IMG/VR virus record: IMGVR_UViG_3300029989_000160
Coordinates: 1-22,835 of that record
Length of the DNA stretch: 22,835 nucleotides
Direction: 5' to 3' (one strand)
Origin: a virus
Numbering within the stretch: position 1 is the first letter of the stretch; each line of letters opens with the position of its first letter. The notes under the pieces are model-generated. The model made no database searches. It saw nothing but the letters and a program-made list of their open reading frames with translations, and had not been told where the DNA came from. This document shows positions 8,701 to 15,561 of this stretch, in pieces. The position numbers and the translations under genes are program-made.

Positions 8701-10226
8701 AGCTCGCCGCCGAGCTAGCTGCGCCGATATCCCAGATCAGCGGAATGGCGACCGACATCCTGCAACGCGCTATCGACATTGACGGGTTGAGCGAGCGCGT
8801 TCTATTTGAGCGCGCAGTTACAGATGCGACAATCGCTATCGATCCGACCACAGGAAAGATCAAGCTACTGGCGACGGCAGTAACGACGACCGATGTCGAA
8901 GCAAGGCTGACGCAAGCCGAAGTCGACATCAACGCGGCAGAAGGCACGCTGACCAGCACCGTCGCAACGCTTTCGTCAGTGTCCGGCGAGCTATCATCGG
9001 CTCAATCGCAGATCGCGCAGCTTGCCAACTCTGTCGCACTCGGCGTCTCGGATGTTAAAATTTCCGAGATTGCCGGGCAAGTTGCCGGCTCGATAACGGT
9101 CGAATCAGCGGCAGCAGCTCAGGCGCTCGCTGAAACCGCGCTGCGTCAGGCGTTAGGGCTGGACTCCGCAACTGACGCTGACCTGCTTTCGCGCAGCAAT
9201 GTCGCCCTCGCGCAATTTGACATCAAAGCTAATTCGGATGCGGTTAGCGCGGAAGCAACGGCACGGCTTGTACTTGCGGCGGCTGTCGCATCAAATCTAG
9301 CGATTCTCACTATCGAGCAGACAGCCCGCGCAACCGCCGACAGCGCCGAGGCATCTGCCCGCGAAACGCTCGCCGCAACGGTCGGGCAGAACACAGCAGC
9401 AATTCAAACCGAGCAGACAGCCCGCGCAACAACTGACGGAGCGCTGGCCTCGCAGATCAGCACGGTTCAGGCGAGCCTTAACGGAAGCATTGCCAGCGTG
9501 CAAGAGACCGCCAGCGCAGCCGCCAGCGCCGTCGGTGGCGTCGAGGCTAAGTGGGGCGTCAAGGTTCAGGCGATGGCTGATGGTCGCCGCGCGATGGCCG
9601 GCGTCGAGCTGCTCGCCGGTACGGACGGCGAGAGTGTCTTCGCGATCCTCGCGGACAGACTGCTGATCTATAAACCAGACGGCAGCGGTGCGCCACGGCA
9701 GATCGTCACGCTCGGCACGGTCAATGGCGTCACGGCGCTGGGTTTAGACGGCAGCCTGATCGTCGACGGCAGCATCGTCGCCCGCTGCCTCGCCGTTAAA
9801 ACGATCACCGCAGAAAGCGGCGTAATTGGAGACCTCGCTGTCGGAACCCTACAACTGGCAGGCCATGCCGTAACGGTTCCGTTCGTAACATCAGCAGTAA
9901 CGGGCGTGGCGGGGGCGGGGATAGGGACCAAACACCCCATAGTCAGCGGGACCATTGCGATGGCTCAGCCCGGCGTTCTATATGCGTCATTCATGGCGCC
10001 ACAGGGGTACTCATCAGGAATCAGAGAGTCGTACACGACTCTTTCTATTGACGGGCTTCCCCCTGTAGTTGTCGGCGGCGCAATGGCCTACCAGACCAAC
10101 GTTGCAGTATCCACGGGCGCCTATGTTTCTGCGGGCAATCACACAGTGTCAATCGTGTGGGAGGGGCAGGACGGGACGGTTAGCCTATCCCCCGGAACGC
10201 TATTCATTCAAGGAGCAATGAAATGA
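5706..10226 (+). CDS. J-like host specificity / tail tip attachment protein
   Basis: A 1506-residue protein, the largest in the window. ATG 5706 has GAAGGG upstream; ATG 5712 is an alternative that overlaps the previous stop (ATGA). Residues 94-157 are hydrophobic and glycine-rich, like lambda I. Residues about 160-870 form the baseplate hub part (LAVVMGNHRIFPDYAAKPYT, then AWWYLDFIRGRKDDEGHLLY). A fibronectin-like section lies at about 882-983, then a long alanine-rich coiled coil at about 1060-1275. A DUF1983-type segment follows (AGTDGESVFAILADRLLIYK, about 1300-1330). A beta-rich C-terminal head (from about 1380) probably binds the receptor. It appears to merge I-like and J-like roles. 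The end overlaps the next gene by four bases. Confidence 0.88.
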   Translation: MEMTAIAQALTLTYSPHPLLPVDRVVMPAQWQAGRTVREYLVASGIDAHREIVIRNNNTLLTVAEWDIICPVPGDIVNVEGVVSGGGGKGGSNPIAMVLSIAVMVMAPQLAAMMYTSMGGTIAAGAAGMAAFTGSMTGMAMVAGISIAGNLVISALFRPSQASTNAAVTGQGAAESPTYSLSGGSNRMRPYEPLAVVMGNHRIFPDYAAKPYTEYEGEDQYLFQAFNFGIGDLELSDLRIGETLLSSYADVTITRAVNGVLPGFFGNVDTTEGAELTAATGWVVRTSGTDTTKLAVDIGVSLFYANDSGGIDGRTVNLAIEYAVAGSGVWKTFFPTLGESTFYHPATHEFTLWNAKTKPMRVTYALDVPIGQYDVRVKRASPDETDIKATSTAAWAVLRSYQDGIADYSNQTVIGIKIKASGQLNGALQQLSAIADNKARVWTGSAWAMQATTNPAWWYLDFIRGRKDDEGHLLYGCGLSDEKIDIEAIKAFAVFCDANGLTFSVVLDRQQNAADVMNMICRCGFGSPSRASGKLGAVWDAVNQSPVMAFGMSNICKGSFEVAYVTENLTDEIVINYTNRDTWETDQVRVTVPGTIGTPLRPSTIELMGCTVDAMAAKFAHYIAGQQLYRRRMITWETDFEGFVCQRGDVVLLAHDLTQWGYSGRIVSVDGLTITLDRTVPRSGAAEYLMMQSPDGDTQVFTIAAGAEDSDTITLPSAFALQDGYPAVDHKWYFSPMATPGKKVKIVSVQPLSESRVRLIATDEDPAYYASWDGEFTAPAVQTLLTNVASVTRLSLKLHQVVIDNFQVNRVTASWRQTGGTQYCTVRAWLDGVAIGTWTRVTDAAIEIDLSASVGTVSVEVTPFGAQGSGVSVSSSLSLSMLPAPAAPVVVATPALFAIDVKWLFGDARQDVRYTELWFSQTNSRAAASRVTSEPYPGARYLHIGIEPGEGGYYWARVIDTRGNPSEWSSASNAGVYATVSTDPADLLTQLQSALGMPQLAAELAAPISQISGMATDILQRAIDIDGLSERVLFERAVTDATIAIDPTTGKIKLLATAVTTTDVEARLTQAEVDINAAEGTLTSTVATLSSVSGELSSAQSQIAQLANSVALGVSDVKISEIAGQVAGSITVESAAAAQALAETALRQALGLDSATDADLLSRSNVALAQFDIKANSDAVSAEATARLVLAAAVASNLAILTIEQTARATADSAEASARETLAATVGQNTAAIQTEQTARATTDGALASQISTVQASLNGSIASVQETASAAASAVGGVEAKWGVKVQAMADGRRAMAGVELLAGTDGESVFAILADRLLIYKPDGSGAPRQIVTLGTVNGVTALGLDGSLIVDGSIVARCLAVKTITAESGVIGDLAVGTLQLAGHAVTVPFVTSAVTGVAGAGIGTKHPIVSGTIAMAQPGVLYASFMAPQGYSSGIRESYTTLSIDGLPPVVVGGAMAYQTNVAVSTGAYVSAGNHTVSIVWEGQDGTVSLSPGTLFIQGAMK

Positions 10227-10522
10227 CCCCGTTCGTCGTTAGAAATTTGAGCGGAGAGGTGATTCGGTACGGTCGCGCACCGGAGTCTCAAGTCCCATTA
10301 CAGGCACAAGAAGGCGAAATCGTTACCGTTGAGGAGTTCACTCCTGCTCCTGTTGCCATACGGGGAAAGACCTACGTTGAATATCGGGTTACTGCGTACC
10401 CGCCAATCGGAGACCAGCTTGACGCGCTCTGGAAAGGTGGCGAAGCCCTCGCTGCGATGCAGCAACAAATTCTTGCGGTGAAGGCCGCGCATCCGAAACC
10501 CCAAGAAGGAGAAACAGTATGA
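10223..10522 (+). CDS. Small tail-fibre-associated protein
   Basis: A 99-residue protein overlapping the J-like gene by four bases (ATGA at 10223-10226). Its central segment EYRVTAYPPIGDQLDALWKG is a well-known signature: 'YP.i.DQLDALWKGG' occurs at the ends of phage tail fibre proteins and in small separate fibre-associated proteins. The preceding half is beta-rich (MTPFVVRNLSGEVIRYGRAP). The C-terminal KAAHPKPQEGE is charged. It may be a fibre assembly helper or a minor tip protein, and function is not established from the sequence. It again overlaps its neighbour (next ATG at 10519). Confidence 0.6.
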   Translation: MTPFVVRNLSGEVIRYGRAPESQVPLQAQEGEIVTVEEFTPAPVAIRGKTYVEYRVTAYPPIGDQLDALWKGGEALAAMQQQILAVKAAHPKPQEGETV

Positions 10523-11709
10523 GTTGGACACGGAACGGCACGGTTAGCCTGAGCAACGGCAGCGCGATAGTCTACGGCGCAGCGACTACCTGGGCATCGA
10601 GCGGCGTGGTTCGCGCTGGCGATACGTTCAAAGCACCGGACGGCAGGGATTACGAAGTGTTGAGCATCCAGAGCAACACACAACTGACGCTTGCTTCTCT
10701 TTACCTTGGTGTCACCGCTAGCGCACAGAGCTACGCGATGATCCACACGGGCCTGCTGCCGGCCGAGCTGGCGGTTGAGCTGTCTGATCTGCAGAGCAAA
10801 TACCTGACAACAATCAGCCAACTTTTCGGATGGGAAACGTCAAGTGCTGACACCGTCCCAATGACCAACCCCGCGACCGGATTTATCGCCGAAGTGATGC
10901 CGTTGCTTCGATTCCTTGCCCTCGCATCGGGAACGAACACCGGAGACCAGATCGCTGCAACGACTCCGAATACCCCAGCAGGAAACATCGCCGCAACAAC
11001 GGTGCAAGCGGCGCTCAACGAATTGGACAGCGAGAAAGCATCTCTGCTGGACGTTGCAAAGCAAACGGGCGTTTATGTCGGCGCCCAAGGCGGGCCTGCC
11101 ACCTATACGGCATTGGTTACTGGTGTTGTCGCATACAGCGATGGACTTACCATTGATATTCAGCCAGCGACCACATGCGGGGCGTCACCGACGATCAATG
11201 TCAACAGCCTTGGGGCAGCGTCGATCTTCCGAGAGCTTACGTCAGGTGTGTACTCGCTTGTCGCGGCGGGCGAAATCCAGCAGTACCACAATCAGCGGCT
11301 TACGTACTTGGGGACATTGGGTGGTTTTCTGATTCGCGGATCAACGGCTAGACGCATAAAGCGGCTAAATGCGACTCGCAACATGCAGGCGGGGTCTGGG
11401 GTTGTCGCTTACACCGGGGCTGGGTTTAGACCGACGAAGATCACAGCTTATGCCGCCGTCGCAGGCGCGCGACCCTTTTCAGTCGGAACAAGTTCGGCAG
11501 TTGCAGGGGGCGGATACTCATGCGGACAGGATGACGCGCACATGAGTATCGGCGGCAGTTTGTTTATCTGGATTCAATCCTCCATACCTGGACAAAGTCA
11601 AACAGCGTCCGTCCTTTATATGGACGCCGATGGATTCACTCTATCCTGGGTGAATTCTGGATCTCCCGCCGCCGGTAGTGCTGACATCGTTTTCATCTGC
11701 GAGGAATAA
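10519..11709 (+). CDS. Tail fibre / receptor-binding protein
   Basis: A 396-residue protein. The first 75 residues (MSWTRNGTVSLSNGSAIVYG, then GDTFKAPDGRDYEVLSIQSN) match a common N-terminal tail-attachment module of phage fibres. A helical neck follows (about 75-190, containing AALNELDSEKASLLDVAKQT). Next is a section like phage fibre shafts (TALVTGVVAYSDGLTIDIQP). The C-terminal 100 residues are rich in Gly, Ala and Ser and end in short strands (SADIVFICEE), suggesting a trimeric receptor-binding tip. ATG 10519 overlaps the stop of the previous gene, with AAGAAGGAG upstream. No variable repeat is present here, so this fibre does not seem to be a target of the retroelement further right. Confidence 0.72.
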   Translation: MSWTRNGTVSLSNGSAIVYGAATTWASSGVVRAGDTFKAPDGRDYEVLSIQSNTQLTLASLYLGVTASAQSYAMIHTGLLPAELAVELSDLQSKYLTTISQLFGWETSSADTVPMTNPATGFIAEVMPLLRFLALASGTNTGDQIAATTPNTPAGNIAATTVQAALNELDSEKASLLDVAKQTGVYVGAQGGPATYTALVTGVVAYSDGLTIDIQPATTCGASPTINVNSLGAASIFRELTSGVYSLVAAGEIQQYHNQRLTYLGTLGGFLIRGSTARRIKRLNATRNMQAGSGVVAYTGAGFRPTKITAYAAVAGARPFSVGTSSAVAGGGYSCGQDDAHMSIGGSLFIWIQSSIPGQSQTASVLYMDADGFTLSWVNSGSPAAGSADIVFICEE

Positions 11710-11712
11710 ACC

Positions 11713-12114
11713 ATGCGAATTCTGACAAACAAAGAAACGGGCGAACTTATCGAGGCCCAATCTGACGCGACCGAAGGTACGCTGATCGCCAACGCAGTCG
11801 CTGCGGGAATGTCTGCGTCCGATGTGGTCGAGTCGGTGGTTTCAGATGAGGAATACGCGGCGCTGCGGAAATCAATGGAGCCGAAGCCCGTTATCAGTGT
11901 GTCTCCTTGGCAGATTCGCAAGGCGCTCACCGTAACTAACTTGAGAGATTCTGTGGAAGCTGCGGTTGCTGCATCGGATCAGAACACCCGCGATGCGTGG
12001 CAGTACGCCACTGCATTCGTGCGTGATGATCCGCTGGTGATTGCCATGAGAGAGTCGCTCGGTAAGACAGTAGAAGAAATCGATGCGTTGTTTGAACTGG
12101 CGGCGTCGCTATGA
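11713..12114 (+). CDS. Phage tail-fibre-adjacent protein of unknown function
   Basis: A 133-residue protein starting MRILTNKETGELIEAQSDAT, three bases after the fibre gene. The second half contains SPWQIRKALTVTNLRDSVEA followed by AAVAASDQNTRDAWQYATAF and DPLVIAMRESLGKTVEEIDA. This pattern ('PWQIRKALN..GLR..VE..VA..d..T.d.We.at.f.R..PlV..m') is recurrent in small phage proteins next to tail fibres or lysis genes. It is predicted helical and soluble. Function is unknown, and fibre assembly or a minor virion role is only a positional guess. Its stop overlaps the next start (ATGA at 12111-12114). Confidence 0.55.
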   Translation: MRILTNKETGELIEAQSDATEGTLIANAVAAGMSASDVVESVVSDEEYAALRKSMEPKPVISVSPWQIRKALTVTNLRDSVEAAVAASDQNTRDAWQYATAFVRDDPLVIAMRESLGKTVEEIDALFELAASL

Positions 12115-12578
12115 GAATCCAGGAGATCAGGCACCCTGGTGAGTGGTGGCTGATGTACGTCATCGGCAACCTCTCCGCGATTGATTCAGATTACGTCCGG
12201 TCGTTCGCTGTTGCCTGGTTGTTCAAGGAGAACGGGAAATGGGTGCTCACCCCGCGATTCACCGGGAACACGGCGCTCTACTACAACGCGGTTTTCTTCG
12301 TGCGCTGGACCACGACGCCGCTGATCATCCTGCTCCCAATTATTACGGCATTGGTCGGTAGCAATTGGCCAGCGCTGTTTTTACTACATGGCCTGTTCTG
12401 GTCATTCCGCTGGTCAGCCAGCAGCACCTCAAAGGCGCTGTGGCAGGCAGGTATCGGCTGGAAACTTAACGGGCGCTTTGCCCCGCTATTCCGCTTCCAG
12501 TCTGACGAGAGTTCCGCCACGGGAGTGACCGGGCCGAACTTCGGCCAGGCAACAGGTTTTAACTACGGGACGCACTGA
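12111..12578 (+). CDS. Phage membrane protein of unknown function
   Basis: A 155-residue protein overlapping its upstream neighbour by four bases. Two hydrophobic stretches are visible: TTTPLIILLPIITALVGSNW (about residues 64-84) and ALFLLHGLFWSFRW (about 86-100). Before them is a Trp/Tyr-rich segment (GEWWLMYVIGNLSAIDSDYV), and after them a soluble tail ending GPNFGQATGFNYGTH. This suggests a small inner-membrane protein, perhaps with a short hairpin in the membrane. Its place between fibre genes and the holin and lysozyme genes fits a lysis or superinfection role, but no family motif was recognised. Confidence 0.55.
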   Translation: MRIQEIRHPGEWWLMYVIGNLSAIDSDYVRSFAVAWLFKENGKWVLTPRFTGNTALYYNAVFFVRWTTTPLIILLPIITALVGSNWPALFLLHGLFWSFRWSASSTSKALWQAGIGWKLNGRFAPLFRFQSDESSATGVTGPNFGQATGFNYGTH

Positions 12579-12579
12579 C

Positions 12580-12900
12580 ATGCCAGAGCATCGATGGAGT
12601 GACGAGCGGCTCGAGCAGTTCTATCGAGATTTCAAAGATCACGCGCTGCTCGAGAAACTGGAGCAAAAGCAGAATCAGGAAATTTACGATGCGGTTTTTC
12701 AGAAAGCCGATACCGATACCAACACCCCCCCCGGGCTTCTGCAAAGTACGGCACAGATTGCCAAGCAGCTTCACGACATGCGGGTCTGGCAGGACCGGCA
12801 GAAAACTTTTGTTGGCGGCGCGATCTTCGCTTGCAGCGCAGTCTGGTTCGTTTTAACGGGGGCGGGGCAAAAGTTGTTAGTGCTTTTGCAGAAGCTGTGA
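12580..12900 (+). CDS. Small one-TM protein, possible lysis accessory
   Basis: A 106-residue protein starting one base after the previous stop. The N-terminal three quarters are charged and helical (MPEHRWSDERLEQFYRDFKD, then ALLEKLEQKQNQEIYDAVFQ), probably a coiled coil. A single transmembrane helix lies near the C-terminus (TFVGGAIFACSAVWFVLTGA, about 76-96), followed by a short basic tail. This layout is seen in small phage membrane proteins near lysis cassettes, including some holin-related and antiholin-like proteins. I cannot assign it to a family. Codon use resembles the neighbours. Confidence 0.5.
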   Translation: MPEHRWSDERLEQFYRDFKDHALLEKLEQKQNQEIYDAVFQKADTDTNTPPGLLQSTAQIAKQLHDMRVWQDRQKTFVGGAIFACSAVWFVLTGAGQKLLVLLQKL

Positions 12901-12961
12901 TCTCGCTCGCCCAACTCAAGAAAATCGAACGATCAACCGTAGCAATCAGGAGGATCAAATC

Positions 12962-13426
12962 GTGATGACAATCCTGTCATTCCTTGGCGGAAATGCCTTT
13001 CGACTGATATTCGGCGAGGTCGCCGCGTATTTCAGCAAGAAGCAGGAGCACGCGCAGGAGGTTGAGCGGATGAAGACTCAGGGCGATCTCGACGCCGCAC
13101 AACACGCTCGCAATCTTGAGGCCATCAAAGTGCAGGCCGATCTTGGCGTCAAGACGATCCAAGTGCAGGCGGAGGCCACGCTCGATCGTATTGATGCCGA
13201 TGCTTGGGCCGCTGCGGTTACCGATGTTGGAAAGCAGACTGGGATTAAGTTCCTCGACATTTGGAACGGTAGCATCCGGCCTGCACTGGCGTCGATGGCC
13301 ATGGCAATCGTAATCTTTGAGGTACTGCAGAACGGTTTTATATTGAGCGATTGGGATCGCGAGCTCGTCGGCGCGATCCTCGGCATCTACGTCGCTGATC
13401 GTAGCCTGGCCAGGCGGGGTAAATGA
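12962..13426 (+). CDS. Holin-like membrane protein (3TM/GTA holin type)
   Basis: A protein of 153-154 residues. GTG 12962 lies eight bases after AGGAGG (12948-12953); ATG 12965 is the alternative and changes only one residue. An N-terminal amphipathic part (ILSFLGGNAFRLIFGEVAAY) precedes a charged coiled coil (about 24-75). Two transmembrane helices follow near the C-terminus (SIRPALASMAMAIVIFEVLQ and LVGAILGIYVADRSL). This arrangement, including the 'W...IRP' just before the first helix, matches holins of the three-TM gene-transfer-agent type. Holins form the membrane lesion that releases the endolysin. It sits directly before the endolysin gene and overlaps it by four bases, supporting the role. 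Confidence 0.6.
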   Translation: MMTILSFLGGNAFRLIFGEVAAYFSKKQEHAQEVERMKTQGDLDAAQHARNLEAIKVQADLGVKTIQVQAEATLDRIDADAWAAAVTDVGKQTGIKFLDIWNGSIRPALASMAMAIVIFEVLQNGFILSDWDRELVGAILGIYVADRSLARRGK

Positions 13427-13869
13427 TCGAGCTTGCCGTCGCCGTTGCGACTGCACTGGCCAGGCGGTTCGAGGGCTTGTTCCTCGTGCCGTACCTGTGT
13501 CCCGCCGGTGTGCCGACGATCGCCTACGGCGCCACGTATTATGAAGACGGTAGGGCGGTCACCCTGCTCGATCCGGCGGTCACCCGCGAGCGCGCCGAGG
13601 TGCTGCTGCTTTGGATGGTCCGCACCCGCTACCTGCCTGCCGTGCTCAAGCTATGCCCCGGAATTGATAACCCGCAACGCCTGGCGGCGTTGATCGACTT
13701 CGCGTTCAACCTTGGCGCCGGCCAGTTGAAAGCCAGCACGCTACGCAAGAAGGTCAATGCCGGGGCGTGGGGCGATGTTCCCGCAGAGCTTCGTAAGTGG
13801 GTCAAGGGCGGCGGAAAGGTGCTGCGCGGGCTGGTCATTCGGCGTGATGCTGAAGCGTCGTTGGTGTAA
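13423..13869 (+). CDS. Endolysin, GH24 phage lysozyme
   Basis: A 148-residue enzyme that cleaves the peptidoglycan glycan chain at cell lysis. The GH24 catalytic pattern Glu-8-Asp/Cys-5-Thr is exact here: E17, C26 and T32 in RRFEGLFLVPYLCPAGVPTI. The downstream LAALIDFAFNLGAGQLKAST (about 88-107) is the usual lysozyme second motif, and GKVLRGLVIRRDAEASL matches the family's C-terminus ('GL..RR..E..L'). The start overlaps the holin-like gene (ATGA at 13423). The N-terminus MIELAVAVATALARRFEG is mildly hydrophobic, but a signal-anchor role is uncertain. No spanin gene is recognisable next to it. Confidence 0.85.
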   Translation: MIELAVAVATALARRFEGLFLVPYLCPAGVPTIAYGATYYEDGRAVTLLDPAVTRERAEVLLLWMVRTRYLPAVLKLCPGIDNPQRLAALIDFAFNLGAGQLKASTLRKKVNAGAWGDVPAELRKWVKGGGKVLRGLVIRRDAEASLV

Positions 13870-13930
13870 GCACGCAGCGCATTGATCACAAAAAGTAATC
13901 TGTACCTGCTACGTCAAGTCGTTTTAATGA

Positions 13931-13984
13931 TGTAGGTAGTTTTGACGGTATCTATATAATACAATGCCTGTAAGACCTACAAAT
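13931..13984. repeat. Left pair of inverted TGTAGG boxes (possible arm-type sites)
   Basis: TGTAGGTAG at 13931-13939 and CCTACAAAT at 13976-13984 contain the same hexamer in opposite orientation. An equivalent pair occurs at 14150-14202 with nearly the same spacing (45 and 44 bases between starts). They lie left of the probable att core. Integrase arm sites or Xis/AlpA operator sites are plausible, by inference. Confidence 0.45.
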
Positions 13985-13993
13985 AGGATGTTA

Positions 13994-14015
13994 TCGAATC
14001 CCTCCGTCTCCGCCA
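13994..14015 (+). other. Probable attP core: 3' end of a tRNA-Ser gene
   Basis: These 22 bases, ending GTCTCCGCCA, read like the end of a tRNA-Ser: T-loop (TCGAATC), T-stem strand, acceptor strand, discriminator G and CCA. The rest of a tRNA is not upstream, so this is a fragment. P4-type integrases commonly recombine at tRNA 3' ends, and the integrase starts 175 bases to the right. The non-coding stretch 13870-14190 also holds TGTAGG boxes on both sides and a terminator; it is AT-richer than the genes and shows no credible ORF. That tRNA-Ser is the target is my inference from base patterns. Confidence 0.6.
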
Positions 14016-14054
14016 GTAGCATGCAGCAATAAGCAATTGTTGCGAACCGTAAAG

Positions 14055-14094
14055 CACCGAAGCCCTGTAGAATCAAGGCTTCGGTGTTTTTTTT
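14055..14094 (+). terminator. Rho-independent terminator
   Basis: A perfect 10-bp inverted repeat (CACCGAAGCC at 14055-14064 and GGCTTCGGTG at 14077-14086), with a 12-base loop, is followed at once by eight Ts (14087-14094). It reads in plus-strand direction and should end late-gene transcription before the integrase. After integration it might also terminate the host tRNA transcript. Confidence 0.85.
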
Positions 14095-14149
14095 CGCCCA
14101 TCGTTTGCCTACGTTCCCCACTCAAAAAGGCGGTTCCACACCGCGAGTG

Positions 14150-14202
14150 TGTAGGTAGATATGTGGTACGGAATGAGGGGAGTAGCGGAGATGCCTACAA
14201 AT
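14150..14202. repeat. Right pair of inverted TGTAGG boxes (possible arm-type sites)
   Basis: TGTAGGTAG at 14150-14158 and CCTACAAAT at 14194-14202 repeat the pair found at 13931-13984. The second box overlaps the first codons of the integrase gene, so binding there could also repress integrase expression (inference). Confidence 0.45.
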
Positions 14203-15435
14203 TGCCTGCGGGATAGTGATTGCAAGGCCGCCCGGCCAGCGGAGAAGCTTTTCAAGCTGTTTGATGGCAATGGCCTGCACCTGGCTGTGCTACCGACTGG
14301 CGGCAAGGTCTGGCGCGCTGCCTACCGATATGCCGGCAAGCAACAGACCAAGAGCTTCGGGCCCTACCCGGAAGTCTCGCTAGCCGAGGCGCGGCAGAAA
14401 CGCGACGAGCTGCGGGCGGCGTTACGCGATGGCCTGGATCCGATGGCGGATAGGAAGGCAACGCGCAGCGAGAACCGGCTGCACGGCAAGTCGCGCAAGT
14501 GGATCACCTTGCGCGAGGCATCAGAAGAATATTGGGAGGGCCGCAAGGATCTTTCGTCGTCCTACCTGGCAAACGCCAGGCGCGGCATTGCCATGCACCT
14601 GTGTACAGCGCTTGGCGATCGCGACATTGCCAGCATTACCCGCGTCGACCTGCTGGCCGAACTAAAACGCATGGACGCCGCCGGCCTGCACGTCTATGTG
14701 CGCAAGGTCCGTATGTGGGCCGATCAGGTCTTCGAGTGGGCCGTTGAAAACGAGAAGGCGACGATCAACCCGGCCAAGCTGATCAACCCGAAGAAGGCCT
14801 TTGGCCAGTCGAAGGTCGAAAGCTTTTCCGCGCTGACCCTGCGCGACGTGCCGGCCTTCCGCCAGCGGCTGGCCATGGAGGGCGAACTGCAGAGCGTACT
14901 GGCCTGCAAGCTGCTGGCCCTGACCTGGACGCGCACGATCGAGCTGCGGATGATGGAGTGGTCGGAGATCGATGAGGCCGAGGCGCTGTGGCTGATCCCC
15001 GAGGGGAAGATGAAGCGGGCCAAGGATCACCTGGTGCCGCTGTCTCGCCAGGCCGTGGTGTTACTGAAGGAATTGAAGGCCCGTAGCCGCAGGAGTCGCT
15101 ACGTCTTTCCGTCAGATCGGACGCTGGAAAGGCCGATGTCTGAGAATGCCGTGCTCTATCTGATCCACCGCATCGGCTACAAGGGGAAATTGACGGGCCA
15201 TGGCTTCCGGTCGATCGCCAGCACCTGGGCCAATGAGCGGGGATATACGCCGGATGCGATCGAGCGGCAGCTGGCTCACGTGCCGGAGAACAAGGTCAGG
15301 TCCATTTACAATCGAGCCGCGTACCTGCCCGAGCGGCGCGCCATGTTGCAGGCGTACGCCGACTGGATGGACTCATGCGATGTTGACGCCGGCGTTGCGC
15401 AGGGTCGAGACACGCCAGCCGAGCGTCTTGCGTGA
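14191..15435 (+). CDS. int: Tyrosine integrase, P4/DUF4102 type
   Basis: A 414-residue site-specific recombinase that integrates and excises the phage DNA. Start ATG 14191 was chosen for the upstream GAGGGGA at 14175-14181 and the family's usual N-terminus; ATGs at 14161 and 14173 are in frame but less likely. The N-terminal DUF4102 arm-binding domain is visible (LFDGNGLHLAVLPTGGKVWR, then KSFGPYPEVSLAEARQKRDE). The catalytic set is complete: R248 in TRTIELRMMEW, H337 and R340 in HGFR, H363 in LAHVPENK, and Y373 in VRSIYNRAAYL. Length is normal for the family. It lies downstream of a terminator and the att-like core, and its last 63 bases overlap the convergent Xis-like gene. Confidence 0.92.
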   Translation: MPTNCLRDSDCKAARPAEKLFKLFDGNGLHLAVLPTGGKVWRAAYRYAGKQQTKSFGPYPEVSLAEARQKRDELRAALRDGLDPMADRKATRSENRLHGKSRKWITLREASEEYWEGRKDLSSSYLANARRGIAMHLCTALGDRDIASITRVDLLAELKRMDAAGLHVYVRKVRMWADQVFEWAVENEKATINPAKLINPKKAFGQSKVESFSALTLRDVPAFRQRLAMEGELQSVLACKLLALTWTRTIELRMMEWSEIDEAEALWLIPEGKMKRAKDHLVPLSRQAVVLLKELKARSRRSRYVFPSDRTLERPMSENAVLYLIHRIGYKGKLTGHGFRSIASTWANERGYTPDAIERQLAHVPENKVRSIYNRAAYLPERRAMLQAYADWMDSCDVDAGVAQGRDTPAERLA

Positions 15436-15561
15436 CATCCTGACGTCGGGCAGTGGGAGCTTCCCGGCAACCATCCAGCGCCGAATGCTCTCGCTGGTGA
15501 CACTCATCAGGGCCTGCAACTCGGGGCGAAAGATCACCCGGTCTTTTTCGTCGATAGTCAT
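15373..15561 (-). CDS. AlpA/Xis-like DNA-binding protein (probable excisionase)
   Basis: A 62-residue protein with a MerR/AlpA-type winged helix: SVTSESIRRWMVAGKLPLPD is the helix-turn-helix plus 'wing' start ('v..stirr.i..G.lP.P'), followed by SRKTLGWRVSTLRN. In P4-like phages AlpA-type proteins act as excisionases, or switch int expression. It ends inside the 3' end of int on the opposite strand (63-bp overlap), so transcription of the long minus-strand operon would run antisense into int. Its ATG overlaps the stop of the upstream ASCH-like gene (ATGA), making it the last gene of that operon. It could instead be a phage regulator. Confidence 0.7.
   Translation of the reverse strand: MTIDEKDRVIFRPELQALMSVTSESIRRWMVAGKLPLPDVRMSRKTLGWRVSTLRNAGVNIA

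Noticed and set aside
13942-13960. A possible sigma-70 promoter (TTGACG and TATAAT)
   Set aside because: The -10 box is perfect, but the spacer is only seven bases and no other -35 box is present at 17 bases, so I did not list it.
13924-14121. A 65-codon minus-strand ORF with a hydrophobic centre
   Set aside because: It reads backwards through the strong terminator stem and the att core, so its sequence is explained by those elements. No ribosome site is visible.
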